Positions 1-5,738 of a DNA stretch of 6,848 nucleotides are shown here, piece by piece (the first letter of the stretch is position 1; every line of letters begins with the position of its first letter). Under the pieces are notes generated by a model. That model made no database searches and had not been told where the DNA came from. It saw only the letters and a program-made list of their open reading frames with translations. This DNA comes from Lentisphaerota bacterium (GTDB lineage Bacteria; Verrucomicrobiota; Kiritimatiellia; UBA8416; JAFGIZ01), in contig JAFGIZ010000132.1 in the NCBI GenBank assembly GCA_016929365.1, positions 1-6,848 on the forward strand, written 5' to 3'. The position numbers and the translations under genes were made by a program.

Positions 1-512
1 ATTTCGCGGACACGGAGGACAGCCGCGCCCGCCTGGGGCGCATCCGGGACGCTTTCGGCGACATCACCCACCTCACGCTCGAGCTGCGCCACAATTCCTG
101 GCAGGCGCCCGGCGCGCTGGATTTTCTTGGGGGCCTCGGCGTGACCGTCGCGAATCTCGACTACCCTACGGCACGCGATGCGTTCAACCTGCGCCGCTGC
201 ACGGTGGGCGACGACGCCTACCTGCGCCTGCACGGACGCAATGCGAAGGCCTGGTTCAGCCGCGGCGCCGACCGGGACGAAACGTACAACTACCTGTACG
301 GTCCGGACGAATTGAAGCAGATCGCCTCCCGCGCCCTGGATCTCGCCGGGATGTCGCAGACCCTCACGCTGATCGCCAACAACCATTACCAGGGCAAGGA
401 GCTGGTCAACGCCCTGCAGCTCAAGGCGATGCTCAAAAACGAGCGCGTGCGCGTGCCCGCGCCGCTGCTCGCGAAATACCCCGTCCTCCGCGCCGTCGCG
501 GCGGACGGCTGA
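1..512 (+). CDS. DUF72 / YecE-family protein, 3' part (5' end outside window)
   Basis: This is an open reading frame from base 3 to the TGA at 510-512. It gives 169 visible residues with no start, so it is the C-terminal part of a protein whose family is usually about 240-280 residues long. The visible part carries the family's recognisable blocks: an 'ELRHNSW' segment near the left end (about bases 87-107), 'NLDYP' (about bases 156-170), then 'AYLRLHGRN' and 'YNYLYGPDEL', then an 'ANNHYQGKE' block. From family knowledge these belong to the TIM-barrel-like DUF72 fold (UPF0759, E. coli YecE, Bacillus YunF), whose biochemical role is not established. A GTG at 141 could open a shorter ORF, but the conserved ELRH..SW block lies upstream of it in the same frame, so it is an internal codon. 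The family call is firm and the function is unknown. The next gene on this strand starts 137 bp downstream, so an operon with it is possible. Confidence 0.87.
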   Translation, partial: FADTEDSRARLGRIRDAFGDITHLTLELRHNSWQAPGALDFLGGLGVTVANLDYPTARDAFNLRRCTVGDDAYLRLHGRNAKAWFSRGADRDETYNYLYGPDELKQIASRALDLAGMSQTLTLIANNHYQGKELVNALQLKAMLKNERVRVPAPLLAKYPVLRAVAADG

Positions 513-557
513 GCGCGCCCGCGGCGTGGATGCCGTCTCTCCCCCGGCCGCCGGCAA

Positions 558-597
558 GGGCGGGCGGCGGGCGGGCGGCGGGCGGGCGGCGGGCGGC
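558..597 (+). repeat. G-rich 11-bp tandem repeat (GGGCGGGCGGC x3 plus partial copy)
   Basis: Three perfect head-to-tail copies of GGGCGGGCGGC occupy 558-568, 569-579 and 580-590, followed by a 7-base partial copy at 591-597. The tract has seven GGG runs separated alternately by 1 and 4 bases, with an eighth GGG at 601-603, so intramolecular G-quadruplex formation on the + strand is plausible. The C-rich segment just upstream (GCCGCC at 548-553) can also pair with GGCGGC in the repeat, which offers a competing hairpin. The tract lies between the DUF72 stop and the GNAT start, on the non-template strand of both genes. Any transcript crossing the gap would carry it. A role as a transcription pause, terminator-like or 5'-UTR element is inference. 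A slippage-prone repeat without function is equally possible. Confidence 0.8.
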
Positions 598-636
598 AGA
601 GGGTATTTTGACTTTCCCGTCCGCGGCTTCCCGGCT

Positions 637-640
637 AAGG
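637..640 (+). promoter_or_regulatory. Possible weak ribosome binding site of the GNAT gene
   Basis: AAGG ends 9 bases before the ATG at 650. It is the only purine-rich Shine-Dalgarno-like block close to that start. A TTGACT hexamer at 608-613 resembles a -35 element, but no convincing -10 lies 16-18 bases after it. The promoter for this gene is therefore unresolved, and read-through from the DUF72 gene is possible. Confidence 0.35.
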
Positions 641-649
641 TAGCGTCTC

Positions 650-1147
650 ATGAGCGCAGGCGACCAGACGATCCGGGCCGCGGGGTTCGAGGACGCGGAG
701 GCCATCTTCCGCCTTATCAAGCGTTACCCCGAGGAGCTGCTGCCCCGGCCGCTCAGCGACATCGTGCAGAATATCGACCGTTTCCTCGTCTGCGAGGCGG
801 CCGGCGCGGTGGCAGGGACCGTCTCGTGGCAGATCCTGCCCGAAATCGGCGCCCCGCGCGACCCCTCCGTCGAAATCAAGTCGCTGGCCGTGGACCCGGC
901 CCACCGCGGCCGCGGTATGGGCAAGGCGCTGATCAAGGCCGCCATCGGCCACATCGCGGCGCTGCATCCTTCGCAGGTCATTGTGCTGACCTTCCATCCC
1001 GATTTCTTCGCGCCCTTCGGGTTCCGGCCCGTCCCGAAAGAGAAGCTCATGCACAAGATCTACATGGGCTGCGTGAACTGCACGAAGTACGATTCGCCGT
1101 TCACCTGTCCCGAAATCGCCATGGCGTTCACACCAGGACGGGCCTGA
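650..1147 (+). CDS. GNAT-family N-acetyltransferase, ArgA-like short form
   Basis: The product is 165 residues, a usual length for a single-domain GNAT protein that transfers an acetyl group from acetyl-CoA to an amine. Residues 74-99 form motif A, with the acetyl-CoA pyrophosphate loop R86-G-R-G-M-G91 after 'SLAVDP'. Residues 119-128 (FFAPFGFRPV) form the motif-B region. The N-terminal 'LPRPLSDIVQNIDRF' (31-45) and the C-terminal cysteine-containing tail resemble the short ArgA-like acetyltransferases, of which some members make N-acetylglutamate for arginine synthesis. The substrate cannot be fixed from sequence, and no arginine gene is nearby. The tail has C141-x2-C144-x8-C153 followed by E155 and A157-M158, a pattern I associate with that subgroup. 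The ATG at 650 is preceded by a weak AAGG at 9 bases. The last 20 bp overlap the convergent helicase gene. Confidence 0.88.
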   Translation: MSAGDQTIRAAGFEDAEAIFRLIKRYPEELLPRPLSDIVQNIDRFLVCEAAGAVAGTVSWQILPEIGAPRDPSVEIKSLAVDPAHRGRGMGKALIKAAIGHIAALHPSQVIVLTFHPDFFAPFGFRPVPKEKLMHKIYMGCVNCTKYDSPFTCPEIAMAFTPGRA

Positions 1148-3065
1148 CTTCCCGCGTGAGCCCCGCGGGCAGCTCGTTGACGAACCGCGACGGCCGGCAG
1201 TAGGTGACCTGGCCGTCCCGGCCGCGCCGCGTTTCGGGCGCGCAGACGAACAGCGCATCCTTCGCGCGGGTTACGGTCACGTAGAACAGGCGGCGTTCCT
1301 CGGCCTCGCCCCCCTCGCCGTCCTGCAGCGCGCGCGGCGAGGGAAACATCCCTTCGGTGGCCCAGAGGAGGATCACGGCCGGCCATTCCAATCCCTTGGC
1401 CTGATGAATCGTGCTCAGGCGCAGCGCGTCTCCGTCGTCCCGCGCCTGTTCGTCTTCGGCGTCCAGGTTCGTCAAGAGCGCCACTTCGCTGAGAAACGCG
1501 TCCGCCCGTTCGAAGCGGCTCGTGAACAGGATCAATTCCCGGATATCGTCGAGGCGCGCGTCGGCGTTGTCGAACGTGTCCCGCGCGCGGCGCGCGTAGA
1601 AGCCGTCCACGAAACGGTGGATCGTCTCGCCCGCGTCTTCGGCCAGTCCGTCCTGCTCGTAGGCGGCCATGACCGCCGCGACCGGCGCCCAGGCGGCCCG
1701 CGCCGCCGGCCGCAGCGCGCGCCGCACCTGTTCGCGCGCGTCCGCGCTGCGCCCGTCGAACACGCCGTCCAGGGCCCGCCACAGCTTTTCCGCCGTCCGC
1801 TCGCCCACGCCCGGGAACAGGCACAGCAGCCGGGTAAAGGCCATGCCGTCGCGCGGATTTTCCATGATCCGCACCAGGCTGCAGACGTCCTTGACGTGCG
1901 CCTGCTCGAAAAACCGGGCGCCCGAGGTAATCACGAACGGCAGCCGCTCCTGGGTCAGCATCATCTGCAGCTCCATGGCGTGGAAGTGTGCCCGGTACAG
2001 CACCGCGATGTCCGCCCGCCGGTACCCGTCGCGGCAGAGGCGGTGCACCTGTTCGATGACGTAGCGGGCCTGGGCCCGGCCGTCCCGCACACGGGCGACG
2101 AGCGGCCGCTCCAGCCCGTCCCGGGTGGGCCGCAGCACCTTCTGCGCCTGCTCCGGGTTGCCCGCGATGCAGGCGTTGGCGACATGCAGAATCTCGGGCA
2201 CGCTCCGGTAGTTGGTTTCCAGCTTGTAGACCGCCGCGTCCGGGTAGCGCGTCGTGAAGCCGAGGATGTTCCGGTAGTTGGCGCCCCGCCAGGCGTAGAT
2301 GCTCTGGAAATCGTCCCCCACCACCAGCAGGTTCCGGTGTCCGCCGGCCAGGCAGTCCACGATATCCGCCTGGATCCGGTTCGTATCCTGGTATTCATCC
2401 ACCAGCACGTGTTGGAACCGCTCGCGGTAACGGTCGGCCACGGCCCGCTCCTTGCGCAGGAGCCGCAGGCAGTTGACCAGCAGGTCGTCGAAGTCCATGG
2501 CATTCTGCTTCCGCTTGCGCCGGGTGTACAGCGCCTGGACGCGCAGGATATCCTCGTCCGGCGCCGCATCGTCGCGGAAGCGCCGTTCCAGCAGCTCGGC
2601 CAGCGGCGTCTCCGTATTGGCCGCTGTGCTGAACAGGCTCATCAGCACCTCGCGCCGCGGAAATTCCTTGTCGTTCAGACGCAGCTCCCGCACGCACGCG
2701 GCGATCAGGCGCAGGGAGTCGTCACGGTCCAGGATCGCAAACTCGGACGTATAGCCCGCCGCCTCCGCGTGCCGCCGCAGGATGCGGTTGGCCATGTGGT
2801 GGAACGTGCCGCCCCACAGGCCGCCGACGCGGTCTCCGACCAGCGCCCGCGCCCGCTCGAGCATCTCGCGGGCGGCCTTGTTCGTAAAGGTCAGCAGCAG
2901 AATCCGCGACGCGTCCACGCCCCGCTGCACGAGATGCACGACCCGGTACACCAGGGTCCGCGTTTTGCCCGTCCCCGCCGCCGCCAGCACCAGCACCGGT
3001 CCGTCCGGCGCGGTCACCGCCGCGGCCTGCTCCGCGTTCAAGGCTTTGCGTAAATCCATAGCCAT
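1128..3065 (-). CDS. UvrD/PcrA/Rep-like superfamily 1A DNA helicase
   Basis: The product is a 645-residue ATP-dependent 3'-to-5' DNA helicase of the UvrD/Rep type. The SF1A motifs appear in order: Q-motif region LNAEQAAAV (9-17); Walker A with AGTGKT at 30-35; motif Ia LLTFTNKAAREM (58-69); Walker B VDEYQD (222-227); motif III VVGDDFQSIYAWRGA (248-262); motif IV NYRS (285-288); motif V TIHQAKGLEW (552-561); and motif VI RRLFYVTVTRAKD (591-603) with the arginine finger at R600. All catalytic residues look intact. It is shorter than E. coli UvrD (about 720 residues) and ends soon after domain 2A, so it lacks the long C-terminal tail of UvrD and PcrA. I place the start at the ATG at 3065 (MAMDLRKALN). 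The frame stays open to 3269, but those 68 extra residues lie over the end of the BrkB gene and look like no helicase N-terminus. No good Shine-Dalgarno sequence precedes 3065. ATG 3059 is an alternative start. The gene is probably third in the rfbB string. Whether its role is repair, replication restart or other cannot be told. Confidence 0.95.
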   Translation of the reverse strand: MAMDLRKALNAEQAAAVTAPDGPVLVLAAAGTGKTRTLVYRVVHLVQRGVDASRILLLTFTNKAAREMLERARALVGDRVGGLWGGTFHHMANRILRRHAEAAGYTSEFAILDRDDSLRLIAACVRELRLNDKEFPRREVLMSLFSTAANTETPLAELLERRFRDDAAPDEDILRVQALYTRRKRKQNAMDFDDLLVNCLRLLRKERAVADRYRERFQHVLVDEYQDTNRIQADIVDCLAGGHRNLLVVGDDFQSIYAWRGANYRNILGFTTRYPDAAVYKLETNYRSVPEILHVANACIAGNPEQAQKVLRPTRDGLERPLVARVRDGRAQARYVIEQVHRLCRDGYRRADIAVLYRAHFHAMELQMMLTQERLPFVITSGARFFEQAHVKDVCSLVRIMENPRDGMAFTRLLCLFPGVGERTAEKLWRALDGVFDGRSADAREQVRRALRPAARAAWAPVAAVMAAYEQDGLAEDAGETIHRFVDGFYARRARDTFDNADARLDDIRELILFTSRFERADAFLSEVALLTNLDAEDEQARDDGDALRLSTIHQAKGLEWPAVILLWATEGMFPSPRALQDGEGGEAEERRLFYVTVTRAKDALFVCAPETRRGRDGQVTYCRPSRFVNELPAGLTREVRPVLV

Positions 3066-3138
3066 TGTTCGGGGGGCGAAGTCACTATCGGCAAGGCGCC
3101 CGGGGCCGCACCGTCCCCGCCGACGCGCCGGCCCGGCT

Positions 3139-4569
3139 TCACGCCAGGTCCTGAATCGTCCGAGCCCCTTCCCGCGGCGCCCCGGCCGCGGGCATGATCT
3201 CCCGTTCGAGGCCGTCCAGTCCCAGCTCGCGCGGGCCGACGCCCTGGCCCAGCATGGCCTCCGTGACATCCTGGACCGTGAGGCCGGACGGCGGCCGCAA
3301 GAGAACGTAGCGCGCTTCGCGGTCGGACAGGGCGCCCAGCACGCCCGCCCGGACCAGCACGCCGACGACCTCGTTCAGCAGACGGACCGGGACCCTGTGC
3401 TCCCGGGCGTAGGCCGCGGCATCCAGGCCCCGCGTGCCCGGCGTGTTCATAACGCGCGCCGTTTCGCGCACAACGGACAGCCCCAGCACGAGCCGCGCGC
3501 GCATGCTGGCCCCGCCCGCGCCCTGCTCCATCTTGTAGGTCGTGCAGTTCTGAACCGCAAACGCCGTCTCGGCCCCGAACAGCACGATCTGCCAGCTCAC
3601 GTGCACCCACGCCAGGAGGATGGGCAGTATCGCGAAACTGCCGTAAATCCGGCCCGCCCGCGCCGCCCCCACCTGCAACGTCGCGCAGACCCACAGCCAG
3701 CCCAGAAACAGCAGGGCCGTCACCAGCCCGCCCGTGAGTCCCGCGTCGGCCCGCACCCGCGTATTCGGCATGAAAATCAGGAGGAACCCGAAACACAGCG
3801 TGCTCATCACAAGCACGGTCGCCTGCTTGAGAAACCCCGACCCGAGAAAGGCCTGCATCATGGAGGCGGTCCGCTCGTCCAGGAAGCGCGTGGCGAAATC
3901 CGCCGCGGGCAGCGACGACGCGGCAATGGCCAGGATCGGCAGAACGAAGAGAATGCTCAGGTAGTCGGCAAAACGCCGCCAGAGCGAACGCCCCGCCGTG
4001 ACCCCCCAGACGCGGTTGAACGCGCCTTCCACCCGGCCCAGCACATTCACCACCGTGACAATCAGGATTGCCAGCCCGACGCCCGACAGGGCGGCGAAGT
4101 TGATGTTTCCCACCTTCTCGAAGGCCTGTTCGACCAGCCCTTCAATGCGCGCCGGCAGGTCCGGATCGGCCGCGGGCCCGGCGGATGCCGCGTTCCCGTC
4201 CGCCGCCGTTTCCACGGCCCGCGCGGCCTCCGTCCCGACGTCCCCCGCCGCGTGCGCCCCGTGTTCACGAAATGTCTCCGTCCAGGTCGAAATGCCTTCG
4301 CGAATGCGGTCCTTCGCGATTTCCTCCCCGCCCAGCCCCCGGGCCACGGCCAGGGACAGCGCCAGGATCGGCACGATCGACATCAGCGTGCTGAAGGTCA
4401 GCGCCGAGGCGTGCAGGGGACACTCGTCTTCCCGGAAACCCCGGAACACCAGGTTGACGACGCGCACGAACCGCACGCCCAACGCGCGCAGGCGCGACAG
4501 CGAACTCAGCTCGACATCCCAGACCTCGTCGGAGAGAAAGCGCCAGGTCCGGCGCAGGTTGATGTTCAT
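3139..4569 (-). CDS. YihY/virulence factor BrkB family inner-membrane protein
   Basis: The product is 476 residues of the BrkB/YihY family, historically mislabelled ribonuclease BN. Its molecular function is unsettled, and transport or cell-envelope roles have been proposed. Six hydrophobic segments fit the family topology: about 56-78, 158-180, 203-222, 247-267, 278-299 and 311-338. Family signatures include ALTFSTLMSIVPILAL in the first segment, FNRVWGV at 184-190, and the stretch from IYG (308-310) through WVHVSWQIVLFGAE (321-334). The loop between segments 1 and 2 is long, and residues 104-140 form an Ala/Gly/Asp-rich low-complexity stretch. About 105 residues (372-476) follow the membrane part. 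They look soluble and winged-helix-like, as in other long family members. The start is the ATG at 4569, 4 bp after the rfbB stop, with GGAG at 4582-4579 nine bases upstream. The frame stays open upstream to 4764 but only as a shadow of rfbB. Co-transcription and translational coupling with rfbB are likely. Confidence 0.9.
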   Translation of the reverse strand: MNINLRRTWRFLSDEVWDVELSSLSRLRALGVRFVRVVNLVFRGFREDECPLHASALTFSTLMSIVPILALSLAVARGLGGEEIAKDRIREGISTWTETFREHGAHAAGDVGTEAARAVETAADGNAASAGPAADPDLPARIEGLVEQAFEKVGNINFAALSGVGLAILIVTVVNVLGRVEGAFNRVWGVTAGRSLWRRFADYLSILFVLPILAIAASSLPAADFATRFLDERTASMMQAFLGSGFLKQATVLVMSTLCFGFLLIFMPNTRVRADAGLTGGLVTALLFLGWLWVCATLQVGAARAGRIYGSFAILPILLAWVHVSWQIVLFGAETAFAVQNCTTYKMEQGAGGASMRARLVLGLSVVRETARVMNTPGTRGLDAAAYAREHRVPVRLLNEVVGVLVRAGVLGALSDREARYVLLRPPSGLTVQDVTEAMLGQGVGPRELGLDGLEREIMPAAGAPREGARTIQDLA

Positions 4570-4573
4570 GGCA

Positions 4574-5608
4574 TCAGGCTCCCGCCTGCTTGAGCCGCGC
4601 CGCGTACATCCCGTCGTAGTAATCGCGGTACGCGCCGCTGCGGATTCGCTCCCACCAGTCCCGGTGCGCCAGGTACCAGTCCACGGTCTCCCGCATCGCC
4701 TGCTCGAACGTGTGCGCCGGCGACCATCCCAGGTCGTCCTGTATTTTCGAGGAATCCATGGCATACCGCCGGTCGTGGCCGGGCCGGTCGTCCACGAACC
4801 GGATCAGGGATTCCGGCTTGCCCAGGATCTTCAGAATCAGCCGGACGATCTCGATGTTCGGCACGTCGTGGTCTCCGCCGATGTTGTAGACCGATCCCGG
4901 CTCCGCCTTGCGCAGCACCGTATCGACGGCCGAGCAATGGTCGATCACATAAATCCAGTCCCGCACATGCTTCCCGTCGCCGTACACCGGCAGCGGCTTG
5001 TCTTCCAGCGCGTTGGCGATCATCAGCGGGATCAGTTTTTCCGGAAACTGGTACGGCCCGAAGTTGTTGGAGCAGCGCGTAATCACGGCGTTCAGGCCGT
5101 GCGATTTCCAGGCCGCGCGCACCATGAAATCGGCCCCCGCCTTGCTGGCCGCGTAGGGATTGTTGGGCGCAATCGGCGACCCCTCCGTGAACCGCCCTTC
5201 CGCCCCCAGGCTGCCGTATACCTCGTCGGTGGAGACCTGCAGGTAGCGGGCCACGCCGCAGGTCCGGCAGCCGTCCAGCAGCACCTGGGTGCCCTGGATA
5301 TTCGTCCGGATAAAGGTGCCGGCCCCGTGATGCAGGCTGCGGTCCACGTGGCTTTCCGCCGCGAAGTGCACCACCGCGTCGAACCCGCCGTCCGCCAGCA
5401 CCGCGGCGACGTCATCCGGCTCGGCCACGTCGCCCTTGACGAACCGGTACCGTTCATCGGCTTCCAGCCCGGCCAGGTTTTCCAGGTTGCCCGCGTACGT
5501 CAGGGCGTCCAGGTTGGTGATCCTGACGTCCCCGTAGCGGTCCAGCATGTAGCGGACGAAATTGCTCCCGATAAAGCCCGCGCCTCCCGTCACCAGCAGA
5601 TTCTTCAT
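4574..5608 (-). CDS. rfbB: dTDP-glucose 4,6-dehydratase
   Basis: This 344-residue enzyme (also called RmlB) converts dTDP-D-glucose to dTDP-4-keto-6-deoxy-D-glucose with bound NAD+. This is the second step of dTDP-L-rhamnose synthesis and a branch point for other deoxysugars. It is a cytosolic extended short-chain dehydrogenase. The Rossmann loop TGGAGFIGSN is at 7-16. D34 in NLDALTYAGN is the expected NAD ribose contact. HFAAESHVDRS is at 81-91. The catalytic T127-D128-E129 lies within STDEVYG, and Y152-x3-K156 within NPYAASKAG. RCSNNFGPYQFPEKLIP (178-194) and GDGKHVRDWIYV (210-221) complete the RmlB signatures. Length and all active-site residues are normal, and the call over a generic sugar epimerase is firm. 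The ATG at 5608 lies directly before the Rossmann strand. No clear Shine-Dalgarno sequence precedes it, and a promoter-like TATAAA ends only 8 bases upstream. The usual partners rmlA, rmlC and rmlD are not in this window. Confidence 0.97.
   Translation of the reverse strand: MKNLLVTGGAGFIGSNFVRYMLDRYGDVRITNLDALTYAGNLENLAGLEADERYRFVKGDVAEPDDVAAVLADGGFDAVVHFAAESHVDRSLHHGAGTFIRTNIQGTQVLLDGCRTCGVARYLQVSTDEVYGSLGAEGRFTEGSPIAPNNPYAASKAGADFMVRAAWKSHGLNAVITRCSNNFGPYQFPEKLIPLMIANALEDKPLPVYGDGKHVRDWIYVIDHCSAVDTVLRKAEPGSVYNIGGDHDVPNIEIVRLILKILGKPESLIRFVDDRPGHDRRYAMDSSKIQDDLGWSPAHTFEQAMRETVDWYLAHRDWWERIRSGAYRDYYDGMYAARLKQAGA
4579..4583 (-). promoter_or_regulatory. Shine-Dalgarno-like site for the BrkB-family gene, inside the rfbB 3' end
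   Basis: On the minus strand, GGGAG sits in the last codons of rfbB, nine bases before the ATG at 4569. It supports that start over any upstream in-frame start and fits re-initiation by ribosomes finishing rfbB. The same block is only 4 bases from an out-of-frame ATG at 4574, which leads at once to a stop (ATG CCA TGA). Confidence 0.45.
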
Positions 5609-5616
5609 GCCTGTGG

Positions 5617-5645
5617 TTTATACCCCTTCCCCGCGCCCTTGTCGA
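5617..5645 (-). promoter_or_regulatory. Candidate sigma70-type promoter of rfbB
   Basis: On the minus strand, TCGACA (5645-5640) matches the -35 consensus at 5 of 6 positions. It is followed after exactly 17 bases by TATAAA (5622-5617), a 5 of 6 match to the -10 consensus. The -10 hexamer ends only 8 bases before the rfbB ATG at 5608, so transcription would start within about 0-4 bases of the start codon. The match is by eye. No transcription start data are available. Confidence 0.5.
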
Positions 5646-5677
5646 GGCCCGGCCGGCGGCCGACGTAGGACTCGACA
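5640..5677. repeat. 7-bp inverted repeat with inner hairpin in the rfbB/eno intergenic region
   Basis: TGTCGAG at 5640-5646 and CTCGACA at 5671-5677 are perfect reverse complements with 24 bases between them. Inside lies a second small dyad, CGGCC (5650-5654) and GGCCG (5658-5662), with a 3-base loop. The outer arms contain the candidate -35 hexamers of the two divergent promoters. The symmetry may therefore reflect only two similar -35 boxes facing outward, or it may be a regulator-binding site. Confidence 0.55.
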
Positions 5678-5700
5678 CGGACCGCCGCATTCCCTACCCT
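5672..5700 (+). promoter_or_regulatory. Candidate promoter of eno
   Basis: TCGACA at 5672-5677 is followed after 17 bases by TACCCT at 5695-5700. The -10 is weak, but it keeps the key T, A and final T of TATAAT. The predicted start near 5707 would leave a leader of roughly 30 bases before the GTG at 5739, enough to include the AAAGGA ribosome site. The -35 is the same hexamer as in the opposing rfbB promoter. The element was identified by eye and is weaker than its partner. Confidence 0.35.
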
Positions 5701-5725
5701 GTCGCCAGTCTGAAACGTTCATGCG

Positions 5726-5731
5726 AAAGGA
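5726..5731 (+). promoter_or_regulatory. Ribosome binding site of eno
   Basis: AAAGGA ends 7 bases before the GTG at 5739, a normal Shine-Dalgarno spacing. It decides between two in-frame starts: the ATG at 5721 has no such site upstream and would place this purine block inside the coding region. Confidence 0.7.
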
Positions 5732-5738
5732 ACCATCC

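Noticed and set aside
521..536. Small hairpin (CGGC-GTGGAT-GCCG) after the DUF72 stop as an intrinsic terminator
   Set aside because: The stem is 4 bp plus a wobble pair, and the following bases are TCTCTCCCCC rather than a T run.
1158..1176. GC-rich dyad (GCCC-CGC-GGGC) just after the GNAT stop as a terminator
   Set aside because: The stem is only 4 bp and no T tract follows on either strand. It also lies within helicase codons.
526..1203. Plus-strand open frame of 225 codons and minus-strand open frames across the GNAT gene
   Set aside because: The translations are Arg/Gly/Pro-rich low complexity, partly made by the G-rich repeat, and overlap the clear GNAT domain in another frame.
3066..3269. 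N-terminal extension of the helicase frame by 68 residues up to an ATG at 3269
   Set aside because: The extra residues are Arg/Trp/Gly-rich, resemble no helicase N-terminus, and lie antiphase over the last codons of the BrkB-family gene. The Q-motif region begins normally just after ATG 3065.
4570..4764. N-terminal extension of the BrkB-family frame by 65 residues up to an ATG at 4764
   Set aside because: It lies entirely inside rfbB in another frame and has an Arg/Thr-rich shadow composition. The ATG at 4569 has a GGAG site at 9 bases.
1404..5668. Three long plus-strand open frames (about 1404-3053, 2782-4593 and 3998-5668) opposite the minus-strand genes
   Set aside because: They are rich in Arg, Pro, His and Gln, show no recognisable domain, and cover well-identified helicase, BrkB-family and rfbB genes. 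High-GC coding DNA commonly gives such long antisense open frames.
5721..5738. ATG at 5721 as the eno start, adding six residues (MRKEPS)
   Set aside because: It has no Shine-Dalgarno site. The AAAGGA at 5726-5731 fits the GTG at 5739, and enolases normally begin at that point. It remains a possible alternative.
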